From Thermoplasmata archaeon (lineage in GTDB: Archaea > Thermoplasmatota > Thermoplasmata > UBA184): DNA of 20,120 bases. The stretch is from positions 1 to 20,120 of the forward strand of contig JAKAZU010000015.1 in assembly GCA_021826525.1 (NCBI GenBank). Reading direction: 5' to 3'. Shown in pieces: positions 7,383-14,882 of this stretch. Position 1 is the stretch's first letter. Every line of letters starts with the position of its first letter. The position numbers and the translations under genes were made by a program. The notes beneath the pieces are model-generated. The model did no database searches, was not told where the DNA came from, and worked only from the letters and a program-made list of their open reading frames with translations.

Positions 7383-8444
7383 GTGGAGTTCTCCGAACTC
7401 GCGAAGTACCGGCGATCGATCGAGCGGGAGATCGCCCGACAGTACGCCGTGCAGCGACGAAGGGCCACCCCCACCGTGCGCCCGTACCTCGATGTTCTGG
7501 AAGAGTTCACGCTTCGCGGGGGAAAGCGATTCCGGGCGATCTGTCTCCTCGCCGGATACCACATCGCCACGGGGCGCGATCCGACGGTGGTGGTGCCCGC
7601 CGCCGCCGCGATGGAGCACTTCCAGAGCTGGATGCTGATCCACGACGACATCATCGATCACGGCGAGGAGCGCCGAGGAGGCCCCACGGTCCACCGTCGC
7701 CTCGCCCGGCAACACGCCGAGGCGAAGGCCGGGGGCTCGGCGGAGGACTACGGCACGGGGATCGCCATCACGGTCGGCGATCTCGAAGAGCCGTTCACCG
7801 TCGACGCCCTTCTCTCCACGCCGGCTCCCCCGGCCGCCCGTCTCGCGGCCCTCACCGAGTACGTGGAGATGACGCGCCGTACCGCGTACGGCCAGCTCCT
7901 GGACGTCCGCAACGGGACGCTCGAACCGAGTCGGGTCACCGAGAAGGACGTCTTGCTCGTGCACGAATTGAAGTCGGCCGTGTACACCGTCGTCTCCCCG
8001 CTGCGCATCGGGGCTCTCCTCGGTGGCGTTCCAGCCCGTCGCCTCGAGGACCTCACGGCCATCGGAACCGACCTCGGGATCGCCTTCCAGCTGCGGGACG
8101 ACGTCCTGGGTGCGGGGTTCGACGCCGGAGCGAGCGGGAAGAGCTCGAACGACATCGTCGAAGGGAAGCGCACCTTGCTCATCGTGCGCGCGTGGAGCGC
8201 CACGGACGAGGCGGGCCGGGACCGCCTTCGCCGGGTCCTCGGCAACCCCCACGCCGCCACGGAGGACGTGGAACGCGCTCGCGACCTCATCCGGTCGACG
8301 GGGAGCCTCGAGTACTCCGAGCAGCGGATCGCGCGCCTCGCCCAGCGGGCGTACGCTCGGCTGGCGCGGAGCCGGACGATCCGCCCGGCGGGAAAGCCGC
8401 TGCTCCGAGAGATCGGCGATCGCCTGGTCCAGCGCTCGACGTAG
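7383..8444 (+). CDS. Geranylgeranyl/farnesyl diphosphate synthase (polyprenyl synthetase)
   Basis: Trans-prenyltransferase condensing isopentenyl diphosphate with allylic diphosphates; in archaea this supplies the C20 chains of ether lipids. The protein has 353 residues. Family blocks are RGGKRFR (45-51), the first Asp-rich motif HDDIID (87-92, followed by RRGG), YGQLLD (169-174), and the second Asp region FQLRDDVLG (235-243) with NDIVEGKRTLL after it. The second motif reads DDVLG rather than the usual DDxxD, which occurs in some members. An ATG at 7356 would add nine residues but lies almost on the shared TATA element, upstream of the predicted transcription start, so GTG 7383 is chosen. Chain length cannot be fixed by eye; C20 is assumed from the archaeal context. 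Convergent with prefoldin, 14 nt apart. Confidence 0.9.
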   Translation: MEFSELAKYRRSIEREIARQYAVQRRRATPTVRPYLDVLEEFTLRGGKRFRAICLLAGYHIATGRDPTVVVPAAAAMEHFQSWMLIHDDIIDHGEERRGGPTVHRRLARQHAEAKAGGSAEDYGTGIAITVGDLEEPFTVDALLSTPAPPAARLAALTEYVEMTRRTAYGQLLDVRNGTLEPSRVTEKDVLLVHELKSAVYTVVSPLRIGALLGGVPARRLEDLTAIGTDLGIAFQLRDDVLGAGFDAGASGKSSNDIVEGKRTLLIVRAWSATDEAGRDRLRRVLGNPHAATEDVERARDLIRSTGSLEYSEQRIARLAQRAYARLARSRTIRPAGKPLLREIGDRLVQRST

Positions 8445-8458
8445 GCGGCGAGACCGGT

Positions 8459-8842
8459 TCAGCCTTGGGAACCTTGGGAACCGCCCGACACGGGGACCCC
8501 GGCGGCCTGGAGCGCCTCGGAGATCTCCTTCTGCATTGTCGTGTAGCGCTCTTTGAGATGGTTCTCCTGCCGCTCGAGCGCCTTGTGCCGGATCTCCAGG
8601 GTCTCCTTCTCTTCCGTGAGTAGCTCCTCGACCTCCTTGCGGCTCTTCGCCTTCACGATCAGGCTGCCGATGGGCCGGTAGATCGTCGCGTCCTCGGGGA
8701 GGGACTTGAGCTCCTCGAGCGTATGCGTCACTTCCCGCAGCTTCAGGTCCATCTGCAGGCGCTGTTGGGAGGTCGACTGGAGCTCCTGCTGGAGGCGCTG
8801 GAACTGTCGGAGATCGTTCTGGATCTTCGCGGGTATCGCCAC
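8459..8842 (-). CDS. pfdB: Prefoldin subunit beta
   Basis: Subunit of the hexameric alpha2-beta4 chaperone that hands unfolded proteins to the thermosome. The 127-residue protein has the beta-class pattern: an N-terminal coiled-coil helix (IQNDLRQFQRLQQELQ...), a short hairpin (DATIYRPIGSLIVKAK, about 51-66) that builds the beta-barrel platform, and a C-terminal coiled-coil helix to about residue 110. A Gly/Ser/Gln tail ends the protein. The start is GTG, with a TATA box centred 26-27 bp upstream, so the mRNA should be leaderless. The pcc1 gene lies just upstream on the same strand, an adjacency known from other euryarchaea. Highly confident. Confidence 0.95.
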   Translation of the reverse strand: MAIPAKIQNDLRQFQRLQQELQSTSQQRLQMDLKLREVTHTLEELKSLPEDATIYRPIGSLIVKAKSRKEVEELLTEEKETLEIRHKALERQENHLKERYTTMQKEISEALQAAGVPVSGGSQGSQG

Positions 8843-8864
8843 GAGGGTCCCGGACCGGACGCGT

Positions 8865-8872
8865 CAGATAAG
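8865..8872 (-). promoter_or_regulatory. TATA box of prefoldin beta
   Basis: Minus-strand CTTATCTG, centred 26-27 bp from the GTG start. It shows that prefoldin has its own promoter inside the 98-nt spacer after pcc1 rather than depending only on purB-pcc1 readthrough. Confidence 0.55.
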
Positions 8873-8940
8873 CGCTTCGGCCGTGCGTTTCGCGCTCCGC
8901 CCCGAGGCCCGATCCGCGCGTCTATCCCGGAGGCGCGGGG

Positions 8941-9237
8941 CTAGGAGCGGGAGGGCGGTGGAACGCCACCGGCGCGCGGAGCGCTCGCGGCTCTCACCGT
9001 CTCCAGTGTCAGGTGGACCCAGCCGAGGTACGTGTTCAGGGCCGCCCGCGCGGCGCCGGTGTCCCGCGCCCCGAGCGAGATCCGGACGATCTTCGGAACG
9101 GGGCGATCGATCGACGCGGTGGCCCGAGGCACCTCACGGGCGGCCTCGGGAGCGAGCGCGCGCGCCAGCCAGTCCGCGACCTTGGCCTCTTCGAGGCGGA
9201 TCGAGATCGTCGCAGTCCACGGCGGCTCGGGGCTCAT
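8941..9237 (-). CDS. pcc1: KEOPS complex subunit Pcc1-like
   Basis: Small 98-residue protein matching Pcc1, the dimerisation subunit of KEOPS, which makes threonylcarbamoyl-adenosine at position 37 of ANN-decoding tRNAs. The Pcc1 outline is visible: a first strand (TATISIRLEE), a helix (AKVADWLARALAPEAARE), strands (ATASIDRP, PKIVRISLGARD) and the closing helix with the characteristic RAALNTYLGWVHLTLETV. The last dozen residues are a Pro/Ser-rich tail. The ATG overlaps the purB stop as ATGA, so translation is coupled. Prefoldin beta lies next downstream, which supports the identification. No other KEOPS genes (Kae1, Bud32, Cgi121) are in the window. Confidence 0.8.
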   Translation of the reverse strand: MSPEPPWTATISIRLEEAKVADWLARALAPEAAREVPRATASIDRPVPKIVRISLGARDTGAARAALNTYLGWVHLTLETVRAASAPRAGGVPPPSRS

Positions 9238-10601
9238 CGGTGGAGTTCCGACTCGATCCGATCGACCACTCGGTCGGTCTTCGCGGCCGCGGCGCGGACG
9301 TACGCCTCCGGATCCAGCAGCTCCCCGATCTCGGCCGGCGTCAGGAGCGCGGCGATGGCGGGATCGGCCGCGGCGCGGTCGGCGAGTCCGGCGCCGTGCG
9401 CCGCGTCTCGCGTGAGCGTGCGGAGCCGCTCGTGGGCGTCGGCGCGGGCCATTCCGCGCGCGGTCAGGGCGAGCATGAGGTTCTCGGTCATCGCGTTGCC
9501 TTGCGAACGCTTCAGATGCTCCGCCATGCGATCGGGGTCCACCCGAAGGGTCCGGAACACCTCCGCCATCTTGCGCAGGATGTCGTCGGTCAGCACGATG
9601 GAGTGCGGCAGCGCGATCCGCTCGTTCGCCGAGTTGGCGAGGTCGCGCTCGTGCCACTGGATCATGTTCTCGAGCGCGGGGAGCTGGAAGGCGCGGACGA
9701 GGCGGGCGAGGCTCGCGACGTTCTCGGAGAGCATCGGGTTACGCTTCTGTGCCATGGTCGAGCTTCCCACCTGCTTCGATTCGTCGAACGCCTCCATCAC
9801 CTCCCCGATCTCCGTCCGCTGCAGATTGCGGACCTCCGTGGCGAGCCGTTCCGTGCTCGCCGCCACGAGGGCCATGAAGTTCGCGAACTCGGCGATCCGA
9901 TCGCGGCCCACGATCTGCGTCGGGGCCTCGGCCACTCCGATCCCGAGCCGGCGCATCACGCCGGCCTCCACCTCCGGGGCGTGCGCGCCGAAGCCGGCGC
10001 CGGTGCCGACCGCTCCGGCCATCTTCCCGACCAGGAGGCGCGGCGTGAGCTCCTCCAGGCGTCGGTGATGGCGGGCGATCTCGGCGGCCGCGGACGCCAT
10101 CTTGTACCCGAAGCTGATCGGGACCGCGTGTTGGCCGTGCGTGCGGCCGATCTCGGGCGTGGCACGATGCTTGCGCGCGAGGGCCACGAGCGCGAGCGCG
10201 AGCTCTCGGAGGTCCTCCCGCAGGATCGCGACGCTCTCCTTGAGTTCGAGCGCGAGCGCGGTGTCCGTGATGTCGGCGGAGGTCGCCCCATAGTGCACCC
10301 AACGACCGGACGGACCCGCGGCCTCAGCGAGCGAACGCACGAGCGCCATGACGTCGTGGCGCAGCTCCCGCTCGAGTGCGTCGGCCCGGGCGAGGGTCAC
10401 GCGGTGTTCGCGGACCGCGCGATCGATCGCGTCGGCGTCGGCCTTCGGGACCAGCCCGAGTTCCGCTTCCGCGAGGGCGAGGGCGGCCTCCACACGGAGC
10501 GCGCGATCGAGGCGCGCGCCTCGGGAGAAGATCTGTCGAACCTCGGCCCGGCCGTACCGGAACTCGAGGGGACAGAACAGGCTCTCGGCGTCCTCCGGCA
10601 C
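9234..10601 (-). CDS. purB: Adenylosuccinate lyase
   Basis: Catalyses two fumarate-releasing steps of purine synthesis: SAICAR to AICAR and adenylosuccinate to AMP. The 455-residue protein carries the fumarase/aspartase-superfamily signature GSSTMAQKRNP (279-289) with the catalytic-loop serine, plus HYGATSADITDTA (103-115) and RTHGQHA (153-159). GTG 10601 is chosen as the start because a strong TATA box is centred 26 bp upstream, and because the protein then begins 10 residues before the canonical CPLEFRYG. An ATG at 10652 would add 17 residues but lies upstream of the TATA box and so should not be transcribed from it. It forms an operon with pcc1, overlapping by 4 nt. Confidence 0.95.
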   Translation of the reverse strand: MPEDAESLFCPLEFRYGRAEVRQIFSRGARLDRALRVEAALALAEAELGLVPKADADAIDRAVREHRVTLARADALERELRHDVMALVRSLAEAAGPSGRWVHYGATSADITDTALALELKESVAILREDLRELALALVALARKHRATPEIGRTHGQHAVPISFGYKMASAAAEIARHHRRLEELTPRLLVGKMAGAVGTGAGFGAHAPEVEAGVMRRLGIGVAEAPTQIVGRDRIAEFANFMALVAASTERLATEVRNLQRTEIGEVMEAFDESKQVGSSTMAQKRNPMLSENVASLARLVRAFQLPALENMIQWHERDLANSANERIALPHSIVLTDDILRKMAEVFRTLRVDPDRMAEHLKRSQGNAMTENLMLALTARGMARADAHERLRTLTRDAAHGAGLADRAAADPAIAALLTPAEIGELLDPEAYVRAAAAKTDRVVDRIESELHR

Positions 10602-10622
10602 GGTCCATAGACCCGGCTCGTC

Positions 10623-10630
10623 GTATAATA
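10623..10630 (-). promoter_or_regulatory. purB: TATA box of the purB-pcc1 operon
   Basis: Minus-strand TATTATAC, one of the best TATA matches in the window, centred about 26 bp from GTG 10601. It lies inside the extra coding stretch that an ATG 10652 start would imply, and therefore decides the purB start. Confidence 0.7.
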
Positions 10631-10820
10631 GACGTGCGTCCGGGAGGGCCATCGCGGGGAGGGCGACGACCGAGGCCCGAGAACGCGTCGCGGCTCGCTC
10701 GCGGGAGGTCCCGGGATGCCGATGGCTCGGATCCGTCCGAGAACGACCGGGCCTTCCTCTTGGCTCGGCTCGCGTATCGATCGGAGTCGAGGAAGTACGT
10801 CCAGCCCAGCTCCCGGCCCC

Positions 10821-11777
10821 TCACCGCCGAGCGCCCGCGGGTTCCGTGGGGGTCGGGTACTGCCAAGCCCGGCGCTCCCCCGGTCGCGCGAAATCCTCGA
10901 AGGTGGTCACGACATCTCCGGCCATGGAGATGAGAATGACCACGATGAGCCCGAGAAGGATCGCGAGGGTGCCGACCGAGACCGCGATCGATTGGTACTC
11001 GATCGTGTTCGGAGCGAGGCCGACCACGACCACGAAGTAGAAGATCTCGAGTACCGCGGCTCCGATCTCGATCGGGCCGTAGTACCGGGTGGGATGCGCG
11101 GCATACGCGGCCCCGGCCAACAGCGCGAACAGGGAACCGACCCACGCAAGGGAGGAGGGGAAGCTCGCGACGGGGATCCCGTTCGATTGCAACATCGACA
11201 CGAGATACAGCGGGAGCCAGACCCCGGCGAAGTACGTCCCCAGACCGAGCGCTACCCCTCCGATGATCCTGCGCGTCCACCACGGCACGCGGAACGGCCG
11301 AGAGCGAGCCAGCACGAACCGCGTTCCCAGGAGGACGGCCAGGGCGAGCCAGAACTCGTAGAGGGGCGTCGGCCAGCCCGATACGGGAGAGCTGGAGGGC
11401 AGGATCCGGTTGAGGTAGTACCAGAGCTGGGTGTCGATCAGGAGGTAGAGGACGAGCGCGAGAGCAACGCCTCCCGCCGCCCGCCAGGCCCATCCGGCGG
11501 GGGAGTCCGGGCGCAGCGGAGCGAGCGCGTAGCCGGCCCCAGCGAACGCCGCCACGACGATCCAGATCGCGTATGTCGTCGAGTTCCATCCCGTGATCGG
11601 AGAGTTGGACGGGAGGAGGCCGAAGGCCCGCAGCAGGAACCAGAACAATCCGTCGAGGACGACGAAGATCGACACGGCGATACCGAGCCCGATGGCGACG
11701 TGTTTCGGCCACTCGGGAACCGGAGCGGGAGTCGGCGCGTTCGCGGTGGTGCTCGAGCCGGGGTCGGGCTCGGCCAT
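10821..11777 (-). CDS. Multi-spanning membrane protein with internal two-helix repeats
   Basis: Not recognised as a known family. The 318-residue protein has about eight hydrophobic segments (roughly 27-50, 69-87, 99-121, 138-156, 172-196, 210-228, 236-254 and 266-288). The first six form three copies of a two-helix unit with a period near 71 residues. The loop between helices reads LLPSNSPITGW (54-64), ILPSSSPVSGW (125-135) and, more degenerate, MLQSNGIPVASF (195-206). The N-terminus is Pro/Thr/Ala-rich and the C-terminal 25 residues are polar. No enzymatic motif is visible. The start ATG lies 2 nt after the stop of the upstream anchored-protein gene, so the two form an operon and may act together in the envelope. 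A transporter-like or structural role is possible, but nothing in the sequence decides it. Confidence 0.75.
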   Translation of the reverse strand: MAEPDPGSSTTANAPTPAPVPEWPKHVAIGLGIAVSIFVVLDGLFWFLLRAFGLLPSNSPITGWNSTTYAIWIVVAAFAGAGYALAPLRPDSPAGWAWRAAGGVALALVLYLLIDTQLWYYLNRILPSSSPVSGWPTPLYEFWLALAVLLGTRFVLARSRPFRVPWWTRRIIGGVALGLGTYFAGVWLPLYLVSMLQSNGIPVASFPSSLAWVGSLFALLAGAAYAAHPTRYYGPIEIGAAVLEIFYFVVVVGLAPNTIEYQSIAVSVGTLAILLGLIVVILISMAGDVVTTFEDFARPGERRAWQYPTPTEPAGARR

Positions 11778-11779
11778 GG

Positions 11780-12607
11780 CTAGGCCCCCACGGGGATCGG
11801 GGGGAGCGCCACGCTAAACGGAGAACCGACCCCACCGCTCAACGTAGCCACGAACGAATCTCCGGTCCAGCTCGCGCAGGAGGTCGGGACCTGGGCCGTC
11901 TGGCCAAAGGGCTGGCCGCTCGGAGTGGAGACCCCGAAGGAACCGGCGCCGCACGATACGCCTCCGGGCGTGAGCACTTGGAAGGCGAGGAGCCCGGCGA
12001 GCGAGAACGAGGCGTGGTTCTGGAACGCGAGCGTCACACTCGCCTCGCCTCCGGCAACGCTCGCGGTCACGACCGCGTTCATGAACGGCGCGCCCCAGGA
12101 TTGATTCTGGACGAGGTGAACCGAAACGGGTACGGGTAGGATCCAGCCCACCGTTGCGTTCACCCAGATCCCGAGCTCGAGGGTCTCGGAGTTCGTCAGC
12201 AGGGCCTCGCCGGGCGAACCCGGAGCGACCGATACCGAGACGGCAAGCCCGAGCTGGCCCGATCCTCGCGAGGGGATCCCCGTGGATGGGGTCGAGCCTT
12301 GACCCAAGATGATCCCCGAGGTCGTGTAGAGGACCACGCCCGCGCCGAGCGTGAGCGGGTAGAGGCCGGAGTTCGACACGTTGAGCGTCTGGGTCGCCCG
12401 GATGGTCGAGGAGCCGATGAAAGCAAACGTGCGTTGGTTCGAACCGCCGGCCGGGTGCAGATCTTTCGCGACGTTCTCGAAGGAGTACGCCACCGTCGCA
12501 AGGTAGAGGATGAACAGTACGAAGACGACCAACGACACCCGCTTGAGGATCTTGGTGAGCCGCACGAGACGCGGTGGACGTGAGCGCATCGGTCCCGTCC
12601 GCGCCAT
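11780..12607 (-). CDS. Membrane-anchored extracellular beta-rich protein
   Basis: Unknown function. The 275-residue protein has a basic N-terminus (about 20 residues rich in Arg/Lys) and one hydrophobic anchor at 24-43; the positive-inside rule puts the remaining 230 residues outside the cell. That part is rich in Ser, Thr, Gly and Val, and looks like two related beta domains. Stretches TLNVSNSGLYPLTLGAGVVLY (74-94) and TLAFQNHASFSLAGLLAFQVL (192-212) align by eye, in the style of LEA14/WHy-type domains (inference). Cys219 and Cys244 could form a disulfide. Asn in NxS/T sites (for example 77, 150, 168) could be glycosylated. A TATA-like box 27 bp before the ATG suggests a leaderless transcript. 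It is followed after 2 nt by the repeat membrane protein. Confidence 0.72.
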   Translation of the reverse strand: MARTGPMRSRPPRLVRLTKILKRVSLVVFVLFILYLATVAYSFENVAKDLHPAGGSNQRTFAFIGSSTIRATQTLNVSNSGLYPLTLGAGVVLYTTSGIILGQGSTPSTGIPSRGSGQLGLAVSVSVAPGSPGEALLTNSETLELGIWVNATVGWILPVPVSVHLVQNQSWGAPFMNAVVTASVAGGEASVTLAFQNHASFSLAGLLAFQVLTPGGVSCGAGSFGVSTPSGQPFGQTAQVPTSCASWTGDSFVATLSGGVGSPFSVALPPIPVGA

Positions 12608-12630
12608 CGATGGACGAAACGAGCTTCGCC

Positions 12631-12638
12631 TTGTAAAT
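12631..12638 (-). promoter_or_regulatory. TATA box of the anchored-protein operon
   Basis: Minus-strand ATTTACAA, centred 27-28 bp from the ATG at 12607. It lies in the 94-nt spacer after the radical SAM gene and separates this two-gene operon from the suf-linked operon upstream. Confidence 0.5.
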
Positions 12639-12701
12639 CTTGGGCTTGACCTTGGCCGGGGTTCCGACCATGCACCGCGCCGGTGCCGGGCGCGTGAGGT
12701 T

Positions 12702-14219
12702 CTACGGTCTCGAGCCGCTCGACGAGCGCCGGCGGGGAGGGGGCAGGAGTGGGAGCTCTGCGGGAGACCGCTCGGGCTCCTCCGAGGTTCCGTCGCCCAT
12801 GAGCAACGGCGTGGCTACCCGTTCGTGGAAGCGGTCGGCGACATGCCCGATCCGATCGACGACCCGGTCCGAGAGCTTCCCGCGGGCCTTCCCGAGAGCG
12901 GCCTCCAGCCCGAAGCGAGCCTGCTCCCACCGGTAGAGGTGCTCCGTGTAGGTGGCCTCGTATAGGAGCGTGCTGCCCCCGGATCTCCGGCGCGGGGTCG
13001 AACGCCCGGTCAGTCGGTCCTTCACGGCCTCGTGAAATCGCGTTCCCGGGACCGGCACCGCGATCGATACCGAGTACTCTTCCGGACTGAACCGTCGGAA
13101 GAGCTGGAGCGTCGCTTCGATATCCGCGAGCGATTCCCCCGGGTACCCCAGCATCAGGAACCAGAACTGTCGGATCCCTTCCGCGCGAAGCGCCTCGGCC
13201 GCACGCTCGACCTGGGCGAGGCGCGTCCCGCGGTTCATCAGGTCGAGCATCTTCTGGCTGCCGGATTCGACGCCGACGTAGACCCGCTCGAGGCCGGCCT
13301 CGCGCATGCGCTTCAGGAGGTCCGGCTTCAGGAGATCCACGCGGGCGAGGCACTCGAACTTGAGGTGGAGGTCCGCGGCCTCCATGCGGTCCAAGAGCTC
13401 GTCGAGCCACGCTCGAGAGATGCCAAAGACATCGTCGCAGAACCGGACATAGTCGACGCCGTAGCGCTGCTGGAGTGCCTGGAGCTCGCGGACCACGCGT
13501 TGGGGCGATTGCTGGCGGAAGGTCCGGCCGAACGTCGGCTTCGAGCACCAGGAGCAGTCGAACGGACATCCGCGCGAGGTGAGCACGGCGGAACGCCGCT
13601 CGCCCGTTCGGCGCTGCCAGCGCTCGAGGTAGCCGTCCATGTCGATCAGGTCCCAAGCGGGGAGCGGAAGATCGTCCAGCTCCCGGATCACCGGCCGGGA
13701 AGGACCGTGCACGGTGCGCCCGGCCCTGCGCAGAACGACGCCGGGCATCCCCGCGATCTCGGCACCCGTGGCGAGCCCCTGGGCGAGCGCGACCGAGGTC
13801 GCTTCGCCTTCGCCGGTCACGACGAAGTCGAACCCGGCGTCGAGGTAGAACTCCGGCCGGCTCGCCGAGTCCGGACCCCCGGCTACCGACTGGACCCCCG
13901 CGGCGCGCGCCAGCCGCGCGATCTCGGCCGCCCGGCGGTGCGTGAGCGTCTTCGTGTGCACCCCGACGATGTCGGGCCGGAACGAGCGGACCGCCGCCCC
14001 GACCGGACGGACGTCGCGGGCGAACGTGAGGTCGACCATGGAGACGACGCAGCCATGCGACCGGAGGTACGCTCCCAACGTCAGCAGGCCGAGCGAAGGA
14101 TACAGTTCCACGAACTTGCGCTCCATCGGGTCCTCGCGGGCGATGTAGGGATCGACGAGCAGGACCCGAGGAGCGCTCGTCGCGGGGAGGCGGGTGCCCG
14201 TGGACTTTGCGCTAGGCAC
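12702..14219 (-). CDS. B12-binding-domain radical SAM enzyme
   Basis: Iron-sulfur enzyme of 505 residues. Residues about 17-145 form a Rossmann-type cobalamin-binding domain (RVLLVDPY, PSLGLLTLGAYLRSHG, VAGGPD), without the DxHxxG motif of base-off methylcobalamin enzymes. The radical SAM core follows: SRGCPFDCSWCSKPTFG supplies the CxxxCxxC cluster ligands Cys218, 222 and 225, and YVGVESGS (314-321) is the conserved strand. A helical C-terminal region of about 110 residues ends in a Pro/Ser/Arg tail. The substrate is unknown; members methylate or couple unreactive carbons, and archaeal relatives modify tetraether lipids, so a lipid role is one possibility only. GTG 14219 is chosen because it overlaps the ferredoxin stop (GTGCCTAG) and has GGGAGG about 7 nt upstream. 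Confidence 0.88.
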   Translation of the reverse strand: MPSAKSTGTRLPATSAPRVLLVDPYIAREDPMERKFVELYPSLGLLTLGAYLRSHGCVVSMVDLTFARDVRPVGAAVRSFRPDIVGVHTKTLTHRRAAEIARLARAAGVQSVAGGPDSASRPEFYLDAGFDFVVTGEGEATSVALAQGLATGAEIAGMPGVVLRRAGRTVHGPSRPVIRELDDLPLPAWDLIDMDGYLERWQRRTGERRSAVLTSRGCPFDCSWCSKPTFGRTFRQQSPQRVVRELQALQQRYGVDYVRFCDDVFGISRAWLDELLDRMEAADLHLKFECLARVDLLKPDLLKRMREAGLERVYVGVESGSQKMLDLMNRGTRLAQVERAAEALRAEGIRQFWFLMLGYPGESLADIEATLQLFRRFSPEEYSVSIAVPVPGTRFHEAVKDRLTGRSTPRRRSGGSTLLYEATYTEHLYRWEQARFGLEAALGKARGKLSDRVVDRIGHVADRFHERVATPLLMGDGTSEEPERSPAELPLLPPPRRRSSSGSRP

Positions 14220-14412
14220 GCGTTCGCCTCCCGCGGGGAACCGGGCGACCCCCCGAGATGGCTCCGACGGGGCAGTATGCGACACACCACCCGCACTCCG
14301 TGCAGTGGGAGAGGACCTCGAGGCGGGTCGGGGTGAGCTCCATCGCATTGGGCGGGCAAACCCCCGTGCACAGCCCGCAGAGCACGCAGGTTTCCGAGTC
14401 GATCGTTACCAT
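14212..14412 (-). CDS. 2x[4Fe-4S] ferredoxin
   Basis: Small electron carrier of 66 residues with two complete CxxCxxCxxxCP motifs: Cys9, 12, 15, 19 and Cys37, 40, 43, 47. The last two dozen residues are Arg/Pro/Gly-rich. Its stop overlaps the start of the radical SAM enzyme by 8 nt, and it lies 30 nt after the U-type scaffold gene. The likely role is to reduce the radical SAM cluster, with the scaffold protein providing clusters for both (inference from order). No clear Shine-Dalgarno site precedes the ATG. Confidence 0.93.
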   Translation of the reverse strand: MVTIDSETCVLCGLCTGVCPPNAMELTPTRLEVLSHCTECGWCVAYCPVGAISGGRPVPRGRRTRA

Positions 14413-14442
14413 GGTTCGGGGCGGCCCGGCGGTGGACGCCGC

Positions 14443-14850
14443 TTACGCTCCCTGGGCAGTGGGGCGGACCGTGGATGCGGAGGAGTGCAGCGCCTTTCCG
14501 AGCGCCGCGAATCCCGTCAGAGCGCACTTCAAGCGCACGGGGGAGAGGGGGATTCCGAGCTGCTTGAGAACGTCATCTCGGGTGATGGCTTGGACCTCCT
14601 CCAGCGACTTTCCCGCGACTTGGACCGTCAGGAGGGAGGTGCTCGCGACACTGATCGCGCATCCGTCGCCCGTGAAGCGGATCTCGGCGACCTTGCGGTG
14701 GTCGGGGTCGAGCTTGAGTCGCACCTCGATATGGTCCCCGCAGGTAGGGTTGGATTCAGCGCCCTCCAGGTCCGCGGAGGGCAGGGGGCCGAAGTTCTTC
14801 GGGTTCCGGTAATGGTGCAAGATCATCTCCTGATACAGGTCGTACGCCAT
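14443..14850 (-). CDS. sufU: Iron-sulfur scaffold protein, IscU/SufU family
   Basis: Scaffold or sulfur-transfer protein of 135 residues working with the cysteine desulfurase. The three conserved cysteines and the aspartate are present: Cys37 and Asp39 in NPTCGD, Cys64 in GDGCAIS, Cys109 in VRLKCAL. The second-to-third cysteine spacing is 45, close to IscU (43 in E. coli) and without the insertion typical of Bacillus SufU (62). The residue before the last Cys, however, is Lys as in SufU rather than His as in IscU. LSPVR stands where IscU has its chaperone-binding LPPVK. ATG 14850 is chosen because the protein then begins MAYDLYQEMILHHYRNP, as in the family, and GGAGGAGGG lies just upstream. 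First gene of an operon with ferredoxin and radical SAM enzyme. The symbol is tentative; iscU is equally arguable. Confidence 0.9.
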   Translation of the reverse strand: MAYDLYQEMILHHYRNPKNFGPLPSADLEGAESNPTCGDHIEVRLKLDPDHRKVAEIRFTGDGCAISVASTSLLTVQVAGKSLEEVQAITRDDVLKQLGIPLSPVRLKCALTGFAALGKALHSSASTVRPTAQGA

Positions 14851-14882
14851 CGGGATCCCTCCTCCTATGAGCCTTCCTGAGG

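Noticed and set aside
8706..10610. A 634-codon plus-strand open frame opposite prefoldin, pcc1 and purB
   Set aside because: It crosses several real genes and their promoters and has Arg/Gly/Ala-rich low-complexity sequence; judged a shadow.
10716..11783. Plus-strand frame starting at ATG 10716 with a GGAGGT motif upstream
   Set aside because: The Shine-Dalgarno-like match is probably chance; almost the whole frame is antisense to the repeat membrane protein and is highly charged low-complexity sequence.
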